This document shows, one piece after another, positions 12,001-21,000 of a stretch of 24,557 nt of DNA. Below the pieces are notes generated by a model that was given only the letters and a program-made list of their open reading frames with translations, had not been told where the DNA came from and ran no database searches. The position numbers were made by a program, and so were the translations under genes. The DNA comes from Acanthaster planci (lineage: Eukaryota > Echinodermata > Asteroidea > Valvatida > Acanthasteridae), in the NCBI RefSeq assembly GCF_001949145.1, contig NW_019091361.1, positions 4,214,164 through 4,238,720 on the forward strand, given 5' to 3'. Positions within the stretch are counted from its first letter, which is position 1. Each line of letters opens with the position of its first letter.

Positions 12001-15000
12001 CCAGATCACTATGTTCATAGCCCCTGGGAGGCTAACCTTCAGCTGCCAAGCTTTTAAGTAGAGGCACACCTCCGCGTTACTTAAAAGCTAGTATACACCA
12101 TTTGTTAAATCTCTGAAATGGGACTGCCAGATAATAAATATTTACATGCCAGCATCTCACTGTAAAGTAAGTAAATAACATCGTCTGACACACTGTAAAA
12201 TCTTTCCACCCGGAATGCTGTCATTTTTGAGGAGAAACCAATTTTACACTTTTCCCGTCATCAGCTTTTGTGTATTTGTTTTAACCTCAGTGAAATGATT
12301 ATGTAGGATGCCCAGAATTTCGGGCCTTGACAAGCCGAAGATTCTTTAATATATGATCACAAGATAAGCCGGCAGGGTCATCCTCATAGAGGTCACTGTG
12401 GAGACAAACAGAGGATGGTCAATCTTGTTCCCGAGGCCCTGTACAATGTACATGCAGAATTGTAGTAAGGCTCAGCCGCATGATTCCATACATGTATGTA
12501 TGTCTACATGTACATGTACATCAAAGACTTTTAACATCAGTATTGATGGGATTGACGGTTTTAATTGCATGCGCTTGCTGAAATCTGATCTGGCCTGCAA
12601 TGGTATTGCATGCTAACACCAATCCAATTTTCCTGACTGGGAAAAGAAGCAGTTTCTGTTGTGGTCAAGGGGGCAGTGTTGAAAATTACTTGTATGCCCA
12701 GTTCATTATTTGGATTTAAATTGTCGCTGTTATTAGATCGGTACTGGGTTGGTGGATCTCAAAAAGAGTTCATCACCCTTAATCTTCCAGAGAAAAAGTG
12801 GAGATAACAGACTTTCTGTGTAAACATTATATGTAGAGTCGAATCTCGTTAATAAGAGGTCCTCCGGACAAATTACCTTGTTATAACAATGAAAACTAAA
12901 GGATTGGGACCTTAAAATGTTCTTGTTATAAACAGAATCTTGTATTAACAGTGTTATTATTATTATTCAGCTGTTCATGTACATGTACATGTATTGTTAC
13001 CATATCAGCATATCTATAGGTGAAGAGTGTCACACCAGCTAGCATAGGCTACTTTAGAAGGCTAACGTTTTAAAGTGGTTTGCAAGGTTTTTTTGCAGCA
13101 GTTTTTCTCCTTACATACCCAGTAAATTATGTCATTGCTTTCAAAACGTCCACCTCCATGAGTACAAGTACATGTACAATAAAAAAAATAATAAATAGTT
13201 TAACGGGCTAGAGTATCGACAAGCAACAAGGAAGTGGGCCGGGACTGTGTCTTCAATGTTTATACTTGTTATTTACATGTACTTGTTTATTTTAGTTAGT
13301 GATCAAACTTGAAATAACTTATCATGTGCAGTTCACGACCAGAGTGGGAGTACCATGACTGAAGAAAATATAGGATGGGAAATGGCTTCACCATGAAACG
13401 TATCGGCACATATAAATGTTGTCCAATTAGTATGCTCACATATTTACATTATGATACACCACCTGTCATTTGCCTCTCCACATGTTACTTGCAGCTGTCA
13501 AATGATGTTGTCAGCATGAAATTCAAGGTGGGTTTAACGAGGATGGTTATTCTCCTACCCTGGATGCAGGTGGCGAAAGACACATAAAGGGGCTTCTGCT
13601 GTAACTGTCATCATCACTCATGCCCATCTTGTTTTAAGTTAATTATTTCATATTTTGGAGAATTGGTAAGTCCAGGGGTTTGAAAGTTGTTTGCATGAGT
13701 TGCTCCGTTCCATTGACTGTAATCTAGTACACGTGTGATACAGGCAAGCTGCTTGATTCCGAGAGTTCAGGGAGCTTGATTACTTTTTCCCTCACGTACC
13801 AGTACAAGGCTTTTTTCTGAAGATAGTTTTTTCATTTACTTGTATTTGGAATTTCTTTTTTAGAAAAGGAGTTACATTACATGTATTGTACATGTACATG
13901 TCATAAGGTCTATCTTCAAACATATCGTACATGCACATGTACATGTATTGGTACATCGGATGCAATGTACCGTGTGCAAAAAAAAAGCATGCAGACTACA
14001 TGTACGTGCTGTAATAAGATTTTATGATGTAAGTGTACAGGCACCTTTCCATGCCTTCATTACCCCCCACCACTCAGTGCAGTCCTATACACTTAGTACA
14101 TGGACAATGCACCAGCCCATGTGCATGTACATCCCCTCCCCCCGTATCTCTGTGAACTTGTCATGCACATTGTCTGCATTATTGATCAAATGAAAACCAA
14201 AAGCACATTTTGGATTGACACAGGTAATGGCAGGTGCTGGAAAATAAGTGACATATCACCACCAACCCCTCCCCCCCCGACAGCTGCCGCCGAATAAAAT
14301 TTCATGTTGTGCATCTGCATGTAAATGAAAAGGGCACTGGCAAGCTTCATGCCATTTATTTTTTTACTCGCAGAAACAACTCGACATGTAAACACACTGA
14401 GCTGATGTTCCAAAAACTAAGGACACCCATGCATCATAAAACAGAAATGTTAACAACTCTTGGAGTTCAACATCATGAAGAGGTCACATGAGATATGACA
14501 GAAGTTGAGTTCCTCGCTACATGTCGTTGACAAAGTGATTCACATGTTTTTGCATCTAACCTTCTTGCATTACTCCAGTTGTTAACTTTTGTTAACACCT
14601 CTTTTGTTTACTTCCGAAATAGGAATTCTTTTCCACATGGTTCATGTGCCGATTATCTCTGGAATAATGTGTTAGAAATATTTTTACACAGAATAACACA
14701 AATCAGTTAAGTATGTGTAAATTTAGCCCACCATTCACTGTGCAAACAGCTCAACGTCATGCACTGTACATGGTGCAAATACACATTACCCTTCCTGGAA
14801 CATTTTGTTCCAAGGAAATGGCCAGAGGAAATGTACGTGCACGTCTGTTCATGTACTCTATAGGTGTGCTTCCCAAGTTAGAAAACTGAAACATGTACAT
14901 ATATCTCTTCAGAATTTGTAGGTGCCATTATGTGCTTCCTGGACAAACAGTTTTCTTTTTCGTTCCTTTGGCAGTAACCTTTTATACGACTCAAAATATG

Positions 15001-18000
15001 ACATTTACTTGAATCATGGGTGAACTTGAGTGCCCTTGTGTTCCAGTGGGGATATTGTAAAAAGCCCTGGCATATTTTTTGCCTCTAACTATTGCCTAAT
15101 AATTTATCATCTTCAGCAATAAAAATGGCAATTAATGGCACCTTACAGTAGCACATACATGTACATGTCTATTTATGAGGGTATTCCTTTACTGTTTACA
15201 TTTCCTTAATCTTCCGGAATTATATTTGGGAAAAAAAGAAAGAAATTCAGTGAAACAAGAGACAAATATAAAAAACCAAGAAGATGATATAAAAAAATTG
15301 AAAGAAGGAATCAAAGAGCTTCTGTGGGATCGCCAAAAGAAACAAAGTTAAGGGGCTCTCCTAGCTGAGAAGTTTGCCATACATGTAATTCAATCTAAAT
15401 TCAGTATAGTATTTACAACAACAATAAAAAAACCACAATATCAGAATGAAACAAAGTAAAACTCCTGAGCAAGAAACAGCAATTTAGTAAGACTGACAAA
15501 ACAAGCAAATGAAACAAGAAAGGAGAAAAGTAAAGCATGGAGTAAAAGGACTAATTACCACAAATCAGTCAATATCTTGAAATTCATCCTTCTGTAGGCA
15601 CATTTTTCACTAAAGTTTTCAAGTTGGGACTAAGACTTAGCAAAATATGAACAAAATGTACAATGAATATATATATGGAATCTGCTCAAAATCGTAAAGT
15701 TTATTAGCTCCAGAACATGGATCAAAACAGGACAGATTTTTAACTCGACCACATTTTGAACATCTAAAACGTGTTTTAACGACCTAAAAGATACGTTACC
15801 ACCATTCTACTTATACAAAAGTTGTTTTTGAAACAAAATCTGGGGAGGCTTAAGTCATTATGAATTTCAATCAATCATAATAATGATGTTATCGAAAAAT
15901 GTATACTCTTCACATGAGAAAAGCCTCATCAAAATCTAAAAATGTGCACACCCTACAAACAAATTATTTCGTCATTCTATGTTATACATTATAATGTGCA
16001 TTTTATGAATACATAAATAATACAGACGAGATTTCCAAATAACAATTTTTTGGAAAATAACTACATGTACGAATTGAAGTTAAGCCTTCCAAAATGCCTT
16101 GGAACAAACAGATACGTTACCGTAAGTCTACTTCAAGAAATTCACATTTTTTAAATAAGATTTTGGGATGTTCAAGTGGATATGAATTTCATTGGTACAT
16201 GTACATATTGTGACAGGCAGACTGAATAAAGTCAATATAATCCCCAGTTTGGTCTTGTCTGTGAGCACCTTCAAAGGACATGTGTCTCAAAATGGCAAGT
16301 CTGTCTGTCATTTTGAAAAAAGGGTAACGTATCTGGTTATGAAATTGGCAACATGGGGATAAGGACAAATAAAATAAGCTAACCTTTTCCAATTTATTTT
16401 ATATTTAGGGCATACCCATGGGCTGATAATAAAATAGCGTAATCACTGGTACAGTGTATGCACACATGACGGACAAATAGGAGAGTATTCATGAAACGCA
16501 CTTTGGCTGGCGACACAAGACAACCACAATAAATATCACCTTACTGTCACCATTTCTGAGATTTTTCTTCATTTATAAACCTTCTTACCACATGGGTTTC
16601 TGAAACAAAACTCAAACACAAAGAAAATTCATGCAAAGAATTATCAAACACACTCCATACTTCTAAAAAACATGAGCCACACAAAAATGACACACTCGAA
16701 CGCTTTAGTGGACAATGCACCTGTAGTGCTGTTTCCACTCCCCCCTCCCAACCCACACACCCACACACCCATGTACACCTCAGGCTCTACATACATGTAC
16801 ATCTCAACCTGCATCTTGTCTGCACCATGTTCCAATAGAGTAATGATGTTAAAAAAGTGGTCTTAGCTAGTGTAGAATTTATGTACTGGTGTGTATTCAC
16901 CTGTTAACAGTCCTGATTTGCCAATTTCAAAATGATTTTACATGTACATGTAGATATGACCTGGAAGTGATCAGCTTTTTGTAGTCAGTATTTGCATTGT
17001 CCAGTGTATACATGTACATGTATGTGGTTGATGGCATTTTATATGCCCTAGCCATTTAGTTTTGTAGCTCCTGGTAAACAAATCCTGTGACGTCTACTTT
17101 TGACCGAACTTCTACGAGCATGGTTTAAAACCTGTCACTCGAAAGCTGTGTTCGCTCTGGACTTTTTTTTTTTAAACCCAGCCGATGGTAAAATGAAAAA
17201 TGGCCCAATGTGCCCATTGTCAGCAGTTGACTTTCAACACAGAAAAGTTTTAGTGAGACTGTTGGAGAAGCAATTGTAACTGAGCTGGCAATGCAGTGAC
17301 TTATGAGGGCGCTTTGCGTGGCCTTTCTGCATTTGTTTTCGTCCTTAGATACAGTGTTACTGTTCTCATTATCGTCTGGAAATGGTGCACTTTTAATACC
17401 AGTTAATTTTCGAACTGTATTAATGATAATTTCTGCCATGATTGGGACCAAAAGATGAACAAATGCACTAGAAATATTTGTCACATGCTACACCGTGGCA
17501 AAACGTCTACACCGTGGCATTACATCTACATGTTACTTCATGTGGGTTTGGACAGTACATGCACCCTTCTGTGCACCAGTATGTGGGGCTAAAAGTTACA
17601 GGTGGAAATTGTGTCTTGCATCATGTTATTCAAAAGCATTGCTGCTGTCCTGGAGAGGGTGGGTTTCAATTATGCTCTGTGTGCGTGTTTGTGTGCCTGG
17701 TGGTTGGGGTTTCTGCTGGGGTGGATGGACATGGTGTTACTTAGTCCTAAGGTGGCTCCATCCCTCTGATAGCCGGCAGTACATGCCTCTCTCTGAAACC
17801 CTTTCCGACTGGCTGCTGTTATCGTCACTGGTAGCCTGTTCCAGATCTGAGCAGCTCTTGAGGAAGATCCGTAGAGTTACTGTTAGCAGGTTGACTCTGG
17901 TGTGCAGTTGCCTTCAAGTGAGGCAATGTTGATGGGTCGGGTAGTGTCAGCTTGACCTGTGTTTGGAGGATGTTTTGAGGGGTATCCTTGGCTTTGTTGG

Positions 18001-21000
18001 ATGCTATGAAGAAGCTCAACCTGCTAGGGGAGAGGTGTCTCGTGCAGAGTGTTCTGATCCCAGTGGCTTCAGCATATCGGACACACTAAACTCACTTCAG
18101 GAGTGCTGCATGACAAAATCAGGCTGACTGGTGCTGGATGACTCTCATTAATCCTGATGTTACGGTTTGTGCTGGGATTCCAAGCACTTGAGAGAAATTC
18201 AAGTGGCAGCGATACTGTTTCTGTGACCTCTCTGCTGGATTTGCCCAAGGTGTGCCTGATCAGTCAAGGGATCTTGATGCCTTGGCTCTGACGGCCTCTA
18301 CACAGTTACTCCAGTAAAGGTCATCAGTAAATGACATCTCCAAGGTACATCTAGTCACGTGTAAACTTCTTCCCGTGTGGATGGCCTGTCCTGAGATGGC
18401 CAAGGTATGCGCCAGCGTCTTTTCCGTTGTGGTGATGCGCAAGTGGCTACACTCGGTGATGTTGCACTATTCATGTTTCCAACTCTGAGCCTAGTCAAGG
18501 ACAGCCTGGAGATCAGCTTGGAGGCCCTTCAGATATCCAGGACTTTTGATAGACTTGCACAGTATGTATCTGAGACTGTCATCAGCAGAGAGCCTCATTG
18601 TTGACTGGAAAGAAGGAATGGGGCTGGACCAAGCACTAACTCCATCGGATATGACATCGGCAGGTGCGAGCAAGGGACATGTGTACCACTGACTGCAATT
18701 CATGCTGGGTTCTACCACTCAAGAAGCCTTCGATCCATGCCTTGCTTTGGTCTCATAAGCTCTGGTACAAGTGTTCAGGCTATTCCAGTAGTTGCCTTCA
18801 TGTACATTGTAATTTTAATCAAACTACTGGTACTTGATTTAAATGTCTTAATTTAAGTTACTATTTGTTTGACTTTGTAATACATGTCAAAGCAATACAT
18901 AATTTAAACTGCAAATACAGCTAAATTTGTGTAATTTGAAATAGAACTCTATATAATTGGGCCAAATGACCTCCAAGTTTAAAAACTTCAAAATCCAATT
19001 CTTTAAATCATTAAAAGAAATCTACAAATCCTGCCTCCCTCTGCTAATCTCCTAGGGGACCCAGACAGGACAACAGTTCATTGCAAACTGGCCACCCAGG
19101 TTAAATAATGAATAAAAATAAAAAGGGCCTACTAGCCTTCGTGAGAAATCCGTTCTGATAGATTCCTCTACCCCTCCCACAATCTCACAGACTGTGTATC
19201 TTAGTCTAAGTTGTCTCCTGGCTATCTTATTGATTTTCTGATTGTGTTATTCCATTTGCCTTGGAGATGAAATATGTTCCTATGGTTACAAAAGATGGAG
19301 TTTATCCTTCATCAATTGTGGGGGGAAAAAACCATGTACATGTACATGTACTGGTATGCACATGTAGTCTCACTTGTTAGTGTGACCTTACTCCGTGGAG
19401 AATTAAAATGTAGCTTCAGTGAAGAAATTTGACATTGAAAGTAAACCAGCTTTCATTCTTTTTGCTAAGTAAGACTTAGTCAGTTCAAATAATTGAATAT
19501 TCCAATATTCAACCTTTGATTTGCTTGAATATTTAGTCGGTGTTACCAAATTGTCACAGAAATAGAAAAAATATCGTACATCATTGCTTCTACAGAGTAA
19601 AGCTGGAAAATCTTGGAAAGATAATTGTTGGCCTCATTGTCCAGCATACACAGTAAGTTTTAATTAGACCCTTAACCTTGAATTGATGACCTTGGGATCA
19701 ATATTGAAGTTATACTGTCCAAAGATTCCATATTTTGGTAGAAAAAGGACATCACTGAAGAACTGAGAACCAAGCAATACACCACATGAATTGCTCTGAA
19801 TTTTCAGTGCCAGAATGCAGTCCTTGATCATGTCAAATTGTAAAGGGCCGTCAATTTTCCGGGGGCATAATTGGAAAGACTTGCAGCATTAGCATTTTTT
19901 GTTGTTTGTGTATGCTGCTGCGGCAGGGGCAGAATTCTGCACTTTGTTAGAAGGCCAAACGAGAAAATAGTTGCGTTTCCCATTACTTTAGAAAAAAATT
20001 GGAGGGGAAAGATGGGTGCAAATTTGAGGGAGGGGGCCTGAAATTTGAAAGCCTGAGTTTTAGAGTGCAGTGATGTTCAGTTAATTTGTGTGTGTGTACT
20101 TATGCACAACTCGTTTGTTTAAATTCACAAGTGACAAAATGAAATTTAATATTGTGCTTGTGTATATGCAAAACTACAGCACTGTCCAATCCTTGGTCGA
20201 GTGGTTATTAAAGCATTGTTTGATTTAGACAGTGAATGCTAGGGGCACAAAGACATGAGCAAGCCACTTCTTATCAAGCTGACCAGCTTCTTATCAAGGT
20301 AACCAGCTTTGAAAAATGAACTAAACAGTAAAAAAAGAATACAGAGTGATGTACGCAATGGAGTCAAGGGTCGGCAACATGTTGTGGGTTCTGAATGAGT
20401 CTCTAGTTTGTTAAATTGGATACAAATGTTTCGGGGAGAGTTTAGTGCTAGGCACATGTCTGATTTATATACTCTCTCAGACTGCTGTGTGTTAGGCAGA
20501 GGATGAAATCATTCATGTTGGTTAACCTTCATTTGGAGAGTTTCTCAATACATGTAGGAGCTAGTTTGTTGTTAATCCTAAAAAAAGATCTTAGTCTGCA
20601 TTTACCACTAGAGCAAATCTCTGTAAGTCTCTGAAACTGTCAAAGAAGATGTACATACATTAAATCGTTCACACTGATGTGAGTAATATGTAACCCAAAC
20701 CCTATCCGTTTAAATGAGCTTTTACATCTTATTTAAAGGAATTGAGAGCACAAGCACTGTAGAAATGATACTACCACCTTTCCTTTTTTCGGTGGGAGCA
20801 TTGAGGATCCTTTTACTGATGAAAGAATTGGACAGTTGTTTCTTGGAAAAAAAAATCTATTCTACCTTCTCAGGGTCCAAGACCTGGATATGCCTCTGGC
20901 ATGTACATGTGTACTAGATTACACTCGTTTCTCATATGCACGCAAAATGGAAGACACTAAAAAAAGAAATTCTAAATTTGGATGTGACATTTTTAAGAAT

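Noticed and set aside
17125-17484. 119-codon open frame on the minus strand
   Set aside because: It has a plausible hydrophobic start but no recognisable family, no splice or promoter context, and lies next to a retrotransposon relic. Chance or element-derived.
17495-17932. 145-codon open frame on the plus strand
   Set aside because: Its second half is antisense to the reverse transcriptase relic and its first half reads a repeat. No family similarity.
20193-20260. tRNA-like A box TTGGTCGAGTGGTTA
   Set aside because: No acceptable B box at tRNA spacing and no stem pairing. At most a decayed SINE fragment, too weak to list alone.
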